From: an uncultured Leptotrichia sp.
GTDB lineage: Bacteria; Fusobacteriota; Fusobacteriia; Fusobacteriales; Leptotrichiaceae
DNA: 64,000 nucleotides
Assembly (NCBI GenBank): GCA_937925095.1
Contig: CALEXX010000004.1
Span: 1-64,000 of the forward strand
Reading direction: 5' to 3'
A program made the position numbers and the translations under genes. The notes beneath the pieces are model-generated. The model did not search any database. It was not told where the DNA came from and saw only the letters and a program-made list of their open reading frames with translations. Shown here one piece after another: positions 26,280 through 35,306 of the stretch; the first letter of the stretch is position 1; each line of letters begins with the position of its first letter.

Positions 26280-28076
26280 TTAATCATTTAATTTCAATAC
26301 CGAAAGGAATGCCTCCTGAGGTATCTCAACATTACCAATAGCCTTCATACGTTTTTTCCCCTCTTTCTGCTTTTCAAGCAGTTTCTTCTTACGCGTTATA
26401 TCCCCACCATAACATTTTGCAAGTACATTTTTTCTAAGTGCTTTTATTGTTTCCCTTGCTATTATTTTAGTTCCAAGTGCCGCCTGTAAAGGTATTTCAA
26501 ACTGCTGTCTTGGAATTACTTCCTTAAGCTTTTCAACGATTGAACGGCCTCTGTAATAGGCATTATCCTTATGAGCTATAAATGAAAATGCATCTACAGG
26601 ATTTCCACTTACAAGAATATCTACTTTTACAAGGTCAGATTCCTTATAACCTATCATTTCATATTCAAATGAAGCATATCCCTTTGTTCTGGATTTCAGC
26701 TTATCGTAAAAATCAATTACAATTTCAGCTAATGGTAAATCATAGCTTATCATTGTACGTGTATCATCAAGATAACTCATATTAAGGAATATTCCTCTTT
26801 TTTCCTGACAAAGTTCCATTACATTTCCTACATAATCTTTTGGAACAATAATAGTTCCCTTTATATAAGGTTCTTCTATATATTTTTTACCTGCAGGAAA
26901 TTCGGCAGGGTTATCTATAACTATCATTTCACCTACTTCAGGTGTTACATGATACTTAACTGAAGGCGCTGTCGATATAAGGTCAATGTTAAATTCCCTT
27001 CTCAGTCTTTCAACTATTATTTCCATATGAAGCAGTCCTAAGAAACCACATCTGAATCCAAATCCTAAAGCAAGTGATGTTTCAGGAACATAAGTCAGTG
27101 AAGCATCATTAAGCTGCAATTTTTCCAATGCTTCCCTCAAATCTTCATAATCATCGGTAGATATTGGATAAACTCCGGCAAATACCATGCTTAGTGCAGG
27201 TCTGTATCCTGCAAGTGGTAAATTTGTAGGATTTTTTACATGCGTAATTGTATCCCCAACCTGTGTATCTTTTATTGACTTTATTCCTGTAATAATATAT
27301 CCTACTGACCCTACTGTCAGTTCCTTTACTTCCTTCATTTTAGGTGAGAAAATTCCAACTTCAAGTATGTCAAATTCCTTATCTGTTGACATAATCTTTA
27401 TTCTATCACCTTTGGCCAGTTTTCCTTCCACTATTCTTATGTAAGTGATTACTCCCCTGAAATCATCATAATGTGAATCAAATATAAGAGCTTTTAGTGG
27501 AGCATCTGCATCCCCTTTAGGCTCTGGAATATATTCAACTATAGCTTCAAGAAGATCTTCAATACCAAGTCCTGTCTTTCCTGACACAAGCACTGCATTA
27601 TCAGATGGAAGTCCAATAACATCTTCAATTTCCAGTTTTACTCTGTCAGGATCTGCTGACGGTAAATCTATTTTATTTATAACTGGTAATATTTCCAGAT
27701 CATTTTCAAGGGCAAGATATACGTTTGCCAATGTCTGAGCTTCAATTCCCTGAGCCGCATCCACAACTAGAAGTGCTCCATCACATGCAGCAAGCGATCT
27801 TGAAACTTCATAAATAAAGTCTACGTGACCTGGTGTATCTATAAGATTTAACTCATATGTTTCCCCATTTTTGGCATTGTAGTTAAGTGTTACTGCCTGG
27901 GCCTTAATTGTTATTCCTTTTTCCCTTTCAAGATCCATACTGTCAAGTACCTGATCTACCATTTCCCTTTGAGTGATAGTTCCTGTTACTTCAAGCAGTC
28001 TGTCTGCAATAGTTGATTTCCCATGATCTATATGGGCAATTATAGAAAAATTACGTTTATTTTTTTGATTTGACAT
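26280..28076 (-). CDS. lepA: Elongation factor 4 (LepA) GTPase
   Basis: A ribosome-bound translational GTPase. The G domain shows NFSIIAHIDHGKSTIADRLLE (G1, residue 9 on), REKGITIKAQ (switch), LIDTPGHVDF (G3) and NKIDLPSADP (G4). Downstream are EF-Tu-like beta domain II, two EF-G-like domains (LNDASLTYVPETSLALGFGFRCGFLGLLHMEI region) and the LepA-specific C-terminal domain ending near CYGGDITRKKKLLEKQKEGKKRMK. Its 598 aa is the usual size. GGAAGGAAAC precedes the ATG. The - strand run continues with the exonuclease gene 41 bp on. Confidence 0.95.
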   Translation of the reverse strand: MSNQKNKRNFSIIAHIDHGKSTIADRLLEVTGTITQREMVDQVLDSMDLEREKGITIKAQAVTLNYNAKNGETYELNLIDTPGHVDFIYEVSRSLAACDGALLVVDAAQGIEAQTLANVYLALENDLEILPVINKIDLPSADPDRVKLEIEDVIGLPSDNAVLVSGKTGLGIEDLLEAIVEYIPEPKGDADAPLKALIFDSHYDDFRGVITYIRIVEGKLAKGDRIKIMSTDKEFDILEVGIFSPKMKEVKELTVGSVGYIITGIKSIKDTQVGDTITHVKNPTNLPLAGYRPALSMVFAGVYPISTDDYEDLREALEKLQLNDASLTYVPETSLALGFGFRCGFLGLLHMEIIVERLRREFNIDLISTAPSVKYHVTPEVGEMIVIDNPAEFPAGKKYIEEPYIKGTIIVPKDYVGNVMELCQEKRGIFLNMSYLDDTRTMISYDLPLAEIVIDFYDKLKSRTKGYASFEYEMIGYKESDLVKVDILVSGNPVDAFSFIAHKDNAYYRGRSIVEKLKEVIPRQQFEIPLQAALGTKIIARETIKALRKNVLAKCYGGDITRKKKLLEKQKEGKKRMKAIGNVEIPQEAFLSVLKLND

Positions 28077-28255
28077 TTATATTGTTTCCTTCCATATATC
28101 AATTCTAATTTTTTATTTCCTTTTATTATATAATAAATTTGCTTTTTTTCCTAGTGTTTATAAAAAAATATTTGCTAAATTTATACAAAAAATTTCTTTT
28201 TAATAAAAAAAATTTGTTTTCTCTTTAATTTTTCTTACATTTGTATAATTAATTG

Positions 28256-28284
28256 TTGTAATTTTTTCAAAAATACATTATAAT
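28256..28284 (+). promoter_or_regulatory. Promoter for mscL
   Basis: TTGTAA (28256-28261), a 17-nt spacer and TATAAT (28279-28284), 31 nt before the ATG. The 180 bp between lepA and this promoter are AT-rich with no gene. Confidence 0.6.
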
Positions 28285-28315
28285 AAATAGAAAAAATTTG
28301 AGAGGAGAATATTTA

Positions 28316-28714
28316 ATGTTTAAAGAATTTAAAGATTTTATTTCTAAAGGAAATGTAATGGATCTTGCTGTTGGGGTTATTATAGGGGCCGCTTTCGGTA
28401 AAATAGTAACTTCACTTGTTGACGATATGATAATGCCTATTTTGGGAATTATATTAGGAAAAATTAATTTCAGTAATTTAAAAATTGTTATTACACCTGC
28501 TTCAGGTGATACTCCTGAAGCTGCTATATTATATGGTAGTTTTATTCAAAATATAGTAAATTTTTTGATAATGGCTTTTGTTATTTTCTTAATGGTAAAA
28601 TTAGTTAATAAACTGAAAAAACCTGCAAAAGAAGAAGAAGCACCTGCTGTAGAAGTTCCTACAAAAGAAGAAACTTTACTTGCTGAAATAAGAGATATCT
28701 TAAAAAATAAGTAA
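28316..28714 (+). CDS. mscL: Large-conductance mechanosensitive channel
   Basis: A homopentameric inner-membrane channel that opens under membrane tension to release solutes on osmotic downshock. The N-terminal FKEFKDFISKGNVMDLAVGV, pore helix GVIIGAAFGKIVTSLVDDMI (TM1), periplasmic loop, and TM2 IVNFLIMAFVIFLMVKLVNK are all typical, followed by a charged cytoplasmic bundle (EETLLAEIRDILK). The start is ATG 28316, 5 nt after GAGAGGAG; an upstream in-frame TTG at 28298 precedes the ribosome binding site. Single gene with its own promoter and terminator between two - strand operons. Confidence 0.94.
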   Translation: MFKEFKDFISKGNVMDLAVGVIIGAAFGKIVTSLVDDMIMPILGIILGKINFSNLKIVITPASGDTPEAAILYGSFIQNIVNFLIMAFVIFLMVKLVNKLKKPAKEEEAPAVEVPTKEETLLAEIRDILKNK

Positions 28715-28732
28715 TACTTAAATATAATTAAG

Positions 28733-28776
28733 AAAGAGAGATGAACTGTTAATTAGGTTACATCTCTCTTTTTTGT
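28733..28776 (+). terminator. Intrinsic terminator after mscL
   Basis: AAGAGAGATG pairs with CATCTCTCTT (28761-28770), followed by TTTTTG. Confidence 0.8.
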
Positions 28777-28792
28777 CTATATAAAATTCTTT

Positions 28793-29482
28793 TTATTCAA
28801 ACTCTATCCCCTGATCCATTGCAGCAAAAATACATCCGCAGTAGCACTGCCTATAAACATCATATTCCTTACACATTTCAATCGAACGGCTATATCCGTT
28901 GTTTTTCTTAAAATCTGAAGGCAAATATTTCACATCAAATATTTCCTGTATTTCAAGACCAAGAGTATTAATCAGCTGGCTATTTTTCTTAGGACTTAGT
29001 GTAAGAGCACTTCCAAAATAATCATAACCTAAATCCTGAGCCTTCTTTGCAACAATATCAAGCCGCATCTGAAAACATGAAGTACATCTGGCACCGCCTT
29101 CTTTTTCCTCTTCCAGTCCCTTTACCTTCTGAAAAAAACTCGCAGGATTATACTCATCTTCGATAAAACCTACACTATTTCCTGTTTTTTCATTAAAGTT
29201 ATCGATAAATTCCTTCTGCACAAGAGCCCTTTTCTCATATTCAGCTTTAGGATGAATATTGGAATTGGCAAAAAGTACAGTAACATCGGCATATTCTGAA
29301 AGAAATTCAAGAGTGTATGTACTGCATGGTGCACAACAGCTGTGAATCAGTATTTTGGGCCTTATTTCACTTTTTTTCCAGTCATCAACCAGTTTAGTCA
29401 ATATTGTATGATAATTTATTTTCTGGTTTGGGTTCATTCTTTCTAAAATTTCTTTTGCATCTTTTATATTTTTTTCTATCAA
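28793..29482 (-). CDS. queH: Epoxyqueuosine reductase QueH
   Basis: Catalyses the last step of the tRNA modification queuosine, reducing epoxyqueuosine (non-orthologous to QueG). The DUF208 cysteines are visible: HSCCAPCSTYTLEFL (about residues 47-61), GGARCTSCFQMRLD (about 129-142) and YRQCYCGCIFA near the C-terminus, with TLSPKKNSQLINTLG between. The apparent start is a TTG at 29482 with only a weak AAGGAA upstream; the family usually starts at this point. Sits 21 bp from the aminotransferase gene on the same strand. No other queuosine gene is in the window. Confidence 0.92.
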   Translation of the reverse strand: MIEKNIKDAKEILERMNPNQKINYHTILTKLVDDWKKSEIRPKILIHSCCAPCSTYTLEFLSEYADVTVLFANSNIHPKAEYEKRALVQKEFIDNFNEKTGNSVGFIEDEYNPASFFQKVKGLEEEKEGGARCTSCFQMRLDIVAKKAQDLGYDYFGSALTLSPKKNSQLINTLGLEIQEIFDVKYLPSDFKKNNGYSRSIEMCKEYDVYRQCYCGCIFAAMDQGIEFE

Positions 29483-29503
29483 ATCTATATCATTCCTTAA
29501 AAT

Positions 29504-30700
29504 TTATCTGTTATTATATGCTTCTAACGCTCTTTTTAGAACCTTCATTCCATTTTCTATTTCAGTAAGGTTGTGCGTACAGAAAGAGAATCTTGCTTCT
29601 TTAGTTCCTTTTCCTTTCTGAGAATAGAATCCTGGTCCTGTTGCAAAAGATAACGTCTGATTTTTATATCTAAATTCTGTCAGCAACCATTTAATAAAAT
29701 CTTCTATATTATCAACAGGAAGTTCCGCAACAATATAAAAGGCACTGCTAGGTTTAAATGAAACAATTCCAGGTATTTCCTTCAGATGATTGTACATAAG
29801 ATCTCTTCTTACCTTGTATTCAAGTCTGACATTGTCTATGTAAGTATCCAGCGTATTAATCAGGTTTGAACTTGCAATCTGTTCTATCGTAGAAACTGAC
29901 AGTCTTGCCTGACAAAGTTTCAATACCTGAGCAATAAATTCCTTATTTTTCGAAGCCAGAACACCAATTCTCGCACCACATGCACTATAGTGCTTAGAAA
30001 TGCTGTCTATCAGTATAGTTCTGTCACTTATTTCAGGTATAGTCATAAATGATTTGTATTCAATTTCTTCATCATATATAAACTGTCTATATACCTCATC
30101 AGAAATAATGCAAAGGTCATGTTTTATTGCAATTTCCTTAATAATTTCCACTTCTTCGGCAGTAAAAACAATTCCTGTAGGATTACTTGGATTTGAAAAC
30201 ATTATTGCCCTTGTACGTGGAGTTATAAGTTTTTCAATTTCTTCCTTTACCGGTAGATGATAATGATTTTCAATTGAAGTTTCAATCGGTACTAGAACCG
30301 CTTCTGCTGTCTTTAAAAAACTTTCATAGTTTGTATAATATGGTTCCGGAATCAATACTTCATCTCCCGGATTACAAATAGTCTGTAATGTCATTTGTAT
30401 AGCTTCACTTCCACCATGTGTAATAAGCATTTCATCCGGAGTTATATCAATTCCACTCTTTTCATAAGATTTTGAAAAAGATTCCCTTAATTCAAGTATT
30501 CCAGCTGAATTGGCATATTTCACAATTTTTTCCTTAAAATTATTCAACCCTTCAAAAAATGTATCCGGAGTTTTTACATCCGGCTGCCCAATATGAAGCT
30601 CATATACTGTTACTCCCTCTTTTTTTGCTTTGTCTATTAACGGAACCAGTTTTCTTATTGGTGAATACTGCATTCCTAAAATTCTATTTGAAAATTTCAT
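29504..30700 (-). CDS. PLP-dependent aminotransferase, class I/II
   Basis: A fold-type I aminotransferase of the aspartate/tyrosine aminotransferase-like group. Visible are the start RILGMQYSPIRKLVPLIDKA, LHIGQPDVKTPD (about residues 36-47), NPSNPTGIVF (about 170), the PLP lysine in DSISKHYSACGARIG (Lys about 235) and RFSFCTHN near the C-terminus. It would transfer an amino group between an amino acid and a 2-oxo acid; the exact substrate is not readable. 398 aa is normal. Located between amidase and queH genes; no biosynthetic partner adjacent. Confidence 0.9.
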   Translation of the reverse strand: MKFSNRILGMQYSPIRKLVPLIDKAKKEGVTVYELHIGQPDVKTPDTFFEGLNNFKEKIVKYANSAGILELRESFSKSYEKSGIDITPDEMLITHGGSEAIQMTLQTICNPGDEVLIPEPYYTNYESFLKTAEAVLVPIETSIENHYHLPVKEEIEKLITPRTRAIMFSNPSNPTGIVFTAEEVEIIKEIAIKHDLCIISDEVYRQFIYDEEIEYKSFMTIPEISDRTILIDSISKHYSACGARIGVLASKNKEFIAQVLKLCQARLSVSTIEQIASSNLINTLDTYIDNVRLEYKVRRDLMYNHLKEIPGIVSFKPSSAFYIVAELPVDNIEDFIKWLLTEFRYKNQTLSFATGPGFYSQKGKGTKEARFSFCTHNLTEIENGMKVLKRALEAYNNR

Positions 30701-30768
30701 AACTGTTTAATAACTCAATATTTAGTTTTATTCCCCATTATTAAGTTATTATTCTCCTTTCATAGTTT

Positions 30769-31689
30769 CTATTTTTTATTGTATTTTTCATTTAATGCCT
30801 TTAATATTGCATATGTTTCAACATCCATTACTCCATCATATTTTGAAGGTCTAAAGTGATGCTGAAATGCTCTTACTACATTTTTAGCCTGTTTATCCCA
30901 TTGATTTGTTATTTCTATCGTATAACCAAATTTTTTGAGTTCTTTTTGCATCTCTGAAACAGATATACTACCTAGTCCAGAAGAATATTGATTTTCGTAG
31001 GATCTCTTTGTAGACTCTTCGTACCACATTCCTATGTTGTATTTTGTATATAGTTCTTTCCAAGGAAATAATGGCCCTGGATCAGACTTTCTTTGAGGTG
31101 CTATGTCAGAATGTCCTATTATATTTGTAGCTGGAATATCATATTTTTCAGCAAGATATTTTACAAGAACAGCCACATTTTTTATCTGGAAGCTTTTATA
31201 TGGAACAAATTGTCCTGAAACATCCCCATCATTAACGATTTCTATTCCAAGTGAGCTGTCATTTAAGTTTTTTGTATTTTTCCATTCACTGTCTCCTGCA
31301 TGCCATGCCCTTTTTCCTTCAGGAACTAGTGCAAAAACCGGATCATCTTTATCATCTGATACAAGAAAATGTGCACTTACCTGGTTTTTTGTCAGTGCTG
31401 CCAGTGATTTCTCCCTATTTAATGCTGTATAATGTAAAATTATAAATCTTTCCCTGTAATTCTGACCAACAGAATCATATTCTGAATCAAGTACTATACT
31501 TCCTGCTGAATTACTTACTGTTCTTTTTTCACGAACTTTCTCAGATCCATTTGAATTACCTGTATTAGTTGCTTCCTTATCAGATTTTGGTTTTAAAATT
31601 TTTCCGAGTAAATTATATGAATAAGTATTATTTACTGTAAAAGATATCAATATTACCATTAATAACATCTTAATCAGCTTTCTTTTCAT
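30769..31689 (-). CDS. Secreted N-acetylmuramoyl-L-alanine amidase (AmiD-like) with peptidoglycan-binding domain
   Basis: An N-terminal signal peptide (MKRKLIKMLLMVILISFTVN) directs it out of the cytoplasm. A linker is followed by an Amidase_2 domain: FIILHYTALNREKSL (first Zn His), SAHFLV, RAWHAGDSEW, SLGIEIVND and IIGHSDIAPQRKSDPGP (second His and Zn or catalytic contacts). The C-terminal region (SEMQKELKKFGYTIEIT to YDGVMDVETYAILKALN) is a PG_binding_1 domain. The enzyme would cut the amide between MurNAc and L-alanine in the cell wall or recycled muropeptides. The 3' end of the membrane-protein gene at 31670 overlaps its start by 20 bp. Confidence 0.9.
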   Translation of the reverse strand: MKRKLIKMLLMVILISFTVNNTYSYNLLGKILKPKSDKEATNTGNSNGSEKVREKRTVSNSAGSIVLDSEYDSVGQNYRERFIILHYTALNREKSLAALTKNQVSAHFLVSDDKDDPVFALVPEGKRAWHAGDSEWKNTKNLNDSSLGIEIVNDGDVSGQFVPYKSFQIKNVAVLVKYLAEKYDIPATNIIGHSDIAPQRKSDPGPLFPWKELYTKYNIGMWYEESTKRSYENQYSSGLGSISVSEMQKELKKFGYTIEITNQWDKQAKNVVRAFQHHFRPSKYDGVMDVETYAILKALNEKYNKK

Positions 31690-32260
31690 TTTTTACCTCC
31701 ATTTTTACTTCTTGCATTTCATTTTCTTTAAAAAGTGAAATATATATAATTGCTATAAGCCCCATTATTATTCTAACTGATGAGGAAAGGGTATTGTCAA
31801 AATCAACCCATATCAATATTGCAACGAGAATATTCAAAATTGCAACCAAACGTATTAACCAGTTTACAGGCTTATAAACATAACCAAACAGCAAAAATCC
31901 ACAAAACAGCATTAATACCCTTCCGCTACCAAAAAGATAAATCAACGTTGTATTACTATTTAAAAGATCATTTACATAAGGGGAACTGTTCAGAAGAATT
32001 CTCCCTATACCAGCAGATGCAACTCCTGCCAGAAAAATTCCTTCAATCAGGTATTTTTCCCATTGCTGTATGCTTTTTACTTTATTTATAAAGTAGAAAA
32101 CTGTAATCCAGAATATAATTTCACATAAAAACAGAAAGCCTGTAATGAAAAAGACTTTTCTGTTTACATAATCATTGAAAATAACACTATAAAACATCAT
32201 ATTGGCAATTATATACAAAATAATTGGAAATATAGCCAATAATTTTTTATTAATATTCAT
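31670..32260 (-). CDS. Hypothetical membrane protein, about 196 aa
   Basis: A polytopic membrane protein with about six hydrophobic segments (for example IFPIILYIIANMMFYSVIF, FFITGFLFLCEIIFWITVFY, LMLFCGFLLFGYVY and IIMGLIAIIYISLF) and a charged tail (MQEVKMEVKNEKKAD). The pattern is like the small DUF4345-type proteins, but I do not assign a family. The start is ATG 32260, which sits behind AGAGGTG, rather than the upstream GTG. It is 8 bp downstream of the TPR gene and overlaps the amidase gene by 20 bp, so these three are probably one transcript. Confidence 0.7.
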   Translation of the reverse strand: MNINKKLLAIFPIILYIIANMMFYSVIFNDYVNRKVFFITGFLFLCEIIFWITVFYFINKVKSIQQWEKYLIEGIFLAGVASAGIGRILLNSSPYVNDLLNSNTTLIYLFGSGRVLMLFCGFLLFGYVYKPVNWLIRLVAILNILVAILIWVDFDNTLSSSVRIIMGLIAIIYISLFKENEMQEVKMEVKNEKKAD

Positions 32261-32268
32261 ACACACCT

Positions 32269-34200
32269 CTAGTTAACATAATCTAAAAATTTATTTATCC
32301 ATTTTATGTAAATAGGACTGTTCTGTTGAAGTTCTTCCATGTAACTGTTATAATTTTCTTCATCATTATATACATTATATATAATAGGTGTCAATAGTTT
32401 TAAAGTAGGTGTTTTAAAGATTTCCTTATAAATCATATCGTAAATTAAAGGCTTTTGTCCTTTCAATAACTGACTGTTGTATTTTTTCAGTTCATAAAGA
32501 AGTACAATTAAATTTATTTTCTTCAAATCGTTTTTCTGGTCATTTAATACAACCTTTATCTGATCAATAAACAGCTTTTTATATCTCCATGCTTGAAATT
32601 CTTTATTTCTTTCATCTGTCATAAGGAATTTTATCTTCTGACTGAATAAAAGCAGGTTATCATAGTCATTTTCATATTTTATATGATTTTTATTCAAGCA
32701 TTTGAAAAACTCATTAAATTTATCAAACATGTCGTTCTGTACCTGATACAGCTCATCCTGTTCATAAATTTTATTAACTAATCTTACTTTTGCTTCATTT
32801 ACATAGTCATAAAGATATATTTCAATATCGTATTTTTCATAGCTGTTAGGTACCTTCATTATATTTCCTGATAAAACATAATCTAATTTTGGATTTTGTT
32901 TTTTTATAAGATTTATATAATCTACGCTATATTTTTTTCTAGATACGAAAATTTTATCCCTATTATGATAAATTGCCACCTGATAATTTAAATTAGTTTT
33001 GTAATGTAATGTTTCATTTAACTGCAATGGCAATGAAACCGCAAGATTTTCAGCAAAATCAGACTGTTCTCCCAATGCTGTAAAAGATAGTACAAGCAAG
33101 TTCGGTTTTCCTCTTTCACTATTATTCAATAGCCAGTTAGGTTCGTTGAAATTATAATACCATAACGGATAGTTTGTAGAGAAGAAACTACTTTCCCCTT
33201 CTTTTGGTACATTCTGTTCAGCTTCTGAACGAATCTTTAAAAATTCATCTTCGTAGGCTATAAACTTATCAAAAAATTCAGGCCATGAATATTTTGAAGT
33301 AAATTTACATAATTCAAGTCCTTTTTTATAATCTTTTTTTACTTTATAGTATTCCAAAATATTTAAAGTTGTATAAGCTCCATGTTTTTCAGGAATATAA
33401 AATGGAAATACATATTCCTCAAGTTCTTCAAACAAATGATTCATACTGTAAATTCCTGATGCCACAGCCATTGTTTCTGCATTGTAGCTGGATTCACGTA
33501 AAGCATCTTTTAAATATATGTTACCGTTATCCTTGTCCCCTCTTTTAAAATAATCAGTCGCCAAAGTAAGTTTTGCCCTCCACGAACCTTTTTCAGAAGA
33601 AAATTTCTCAAGCTGTTTTAAATATTCCTTTGTTCCTTTTCTTCTTATAAGTTTAAAATAATTTCTGAAGGCTGCAACAGAGTTTGGATTAAGCTTTAAC
33701 GCTCTAAGATATATTGATTCTGCTTCCCATGTTCTGTCTGCTCCTTCAAGTGCAGTTGCATAATTCACATATATAGACTCAGTCGCAGTTTCTGTGGAAA
33801 GGTATTTTTTATACATTTCAATAGCACGGTCATACGCACCTGTTTTTATATAGTATGTCCCTAATATATTAGCTTTTCTTTCTTTATTCTTATCCATTGA
33901 ATATATTCTGAGGCAGGCTTCCTGCACTTCAGCATAAGCTTCCTTTGAAAAGGCATCTAAAACGATTGGATATAAAGCTTCTACATTGTCCCAGTTTTTT
34001 CTTATATCGGGATTCAATTTTTTCTCTACCCATTTCTTTTTTTCTACTATATGTTCTTTACCAAATTCGTCATAGTAGGATATTTTTTCCTCTTCTTCTG
34101 GTTCTACCTCAGGAAGAGAATCTTCTACTACATTTTCTATAATGTCTTCATTATTTTTATTATTATCTTCCGTTGACTTAAATATATCGAAAATCTTCAT
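32269..34200 (-). CDS. TPR-repeat protein of unknown function, 643 aa
   Basis: No signal peptide; an acidic N-terminal segment (NVVEDSLPEVEPEEEEKIS) precedes a stretch of TPR-like helical pairs from about residue 75: ALYPIVLDAFSKEAYAEVQE, ANILGTYYIKTGAYDRAIEM, IYVNYATALEGADRTWEAES and LNPNSVAAFRNYFKL. The C-terminal half (from about 330: FFSTNYPLWYYNFNEPNWLL onward) is not repeat-like and I do not recognise it; it contains a segment reading like NLLVLSFTALGEQSDFAENL and a hydrophobic core. Probably a cytoplasmic scaffold. It heads a - strand run with the membrane protein and amidase genes. Confidence 0.7.
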   Translation of the reverse strand: MKIFDIFKSTEDNNKNNEDIIENVVEDSLPEVEPEEEEKISYYDEFGKEHIVEKKKWVEKKLNPDIRKNWDNVEALYPIVLDAFSKEAYAEVQEACLRIYSMDKNKERKANILGTYYIKTGAYDRAIEMYKKYLSTETATESIYVNYATALEGADRTWEAESIYLRALKLNPNSVAAFRNYFKLIRRKGTKEYLKQLEKFSSEKGSWRAKLTLATDYFKRGDKDNGNIYLKDALRESSYNAETMAVASGIYSMNHLFEELEEYVFPFYIPEKHGAYTTLNILEYYKVKKDYKKGLELCKFTSKYSWPEFFDKFIAYEDEFLKIRSEAEQNVPKEGESSFFSTNYPLWYYNFNEPNWLLNNSERGKPNLLVLSFTALGEQSDFAENLAVSLPLQLNETLHYKTNLNYQVAIYHNRDKIFVSRKKYSVDYINLIKKQNPKLDYVLSGNIMKVPNSYEKYDIEIYLYDYVNEAKVRLVNKIYEQDELYQVQNDMFDKFNEFFKCLNKNHIKYENDYDNLLLFSQKIKFLMTDERNKEFQAWRYKKLFIDQIKVVLNDQKNDLKKINLIVLLYELKKYNSQLLKGQKPLIYDMIYKEIFKTPTLKLLTPIIYNVYNDEENYNSYMEELQQNSPIYIKWINKFLDYVN

Positions 34201-34305
34201 GTATCCTCCTAAAATTATTATGACTCTTCAATTAAATTATACTTATATAATAACAATTTTCATTGTTTTTTTCAAATAAAAATTCCTTTTTGGCAATAAA
34301 TCTGT

Positions 34306-35169
34306 CTATTTTTTTCTTAAATCCATATATTCTACATTTAAATATACAACTGTTGTCAGCAAAATAAAAAATATACTCAATATGCTGTTTAATACTGATG
34401 CTATAATGATTATCAAAAATTTATATTTTGAAAATAGTGTTACAAAACCTAAAATACCAAAAGGGAGGTTAAGTAATATATTCAAAATTACTAGCAATGC
34501 TACTGGAAGTATAATTCTCAACCTATTTTTTTTACATAGATGAAAGTTATAAACGAGAGCTTCATACATTCCTATTTTTCTTAAAAAATACATCTGGACA
34601 AAATATAGCATTTTTAAAACAAAAATTATAGCAGATATAGCAATTGTAATATATATAAAAATATTAATAGATGATATACCTTTCATATTGTTTAAAGAGA
34701 GTTTTTCAATTCCTGAAAAAGAAAAATAAATTACAAAAATTGCAGCCCACAATACTGTCAATAATACAGAGAAAACCATTAATAATGCAAGTGCTGTACA
34801 AATTAGCATAAAAAATTTCATGACTGTTTCCTGTATAAATTTCCCCTTATCTTCTTCTATAATTGCCCCTGCTTTTCTTAAAATAATTAAAGAAACAAGA
34901 ATTGAAATAGCTGATAATACTATACTGGCATTTACAGAATACCAGTAGTTTTTAACTTCTGTAAAGTCAAATGCTCCTGTTATTTCCAGAAACTTCAGAA
35001 ATCCCTGATATTTTTCAGCAATAATTTTTATCGACATATTAATTAAAATAAAAATTATTATAAGCATTTTATTCTGCTTAAATATTCTTTTCAACACATC
35101 AAAAGAGATATTATAATAATCTTCCATTTTTAAGTACTTTTCTTCCAACCGTTGTTTTATCTCATTCAT
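34306..35169 (-). CDS. Hypothetical membrane protein, 287 aa
   Basis: An inner-membrane protein with about six hydrophobic segments, for example MLIIIFILINMSIKIIAE, SIVLSAISILVSLIILRK, FFMLICTALALLMVFSVLLTV and IFIYITIAISAIIFVLKML. The cytoplasmic N-terminus (MNEIKQRLEEKYLKMEDYYN) is charged. The overall look recalls the integral membrane region found in glycerophosphodiester phosphodiesterase-associated and DUF975-type proteins, but nothing diagnostic is seen. It stands alone on the - strand, facing away from the + strand gene at 35307; both start from the same 140-bp AT-rich spacer. Confidence 0.65.
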   Translation of the reverse strand: MNEIKQRLEEKYLKMEDYYNISFDVLKRIFKQNKMLIIIFILINMSIKIIAEKYQGFLKFLEITGAFDFTEVKNYWYSVNASIVLSAISILVSLIILRKAGAIIEEDKGKFIQETVMKFFMLICTALALLMVFSVLLTVLWAAIFVIYFSFSGIEKLSLNNMKGISSINIFIYITIAISAIIFVLKMLYFVQMYFLRKIGMYEALVYNFHLCKKNRLRIILPVALLVILNILLNLPFGILGFVTLFSKYKFLIIIIASVLNSILSIFFILLTTVVYLNVEYMDLRKK

Positions 35170-35306
35170 ATTTATTCCTCTTTCAAACAGTTTTATATTT
35201 ATTATATCATATTTTTTTCATTATAGAAATATTAATTGAAAAATTTCAAATGAAATTATAATTTTTATTTGTTATAATTGAAAATACAGAAAGGAGGCAG
35301 AAACTC

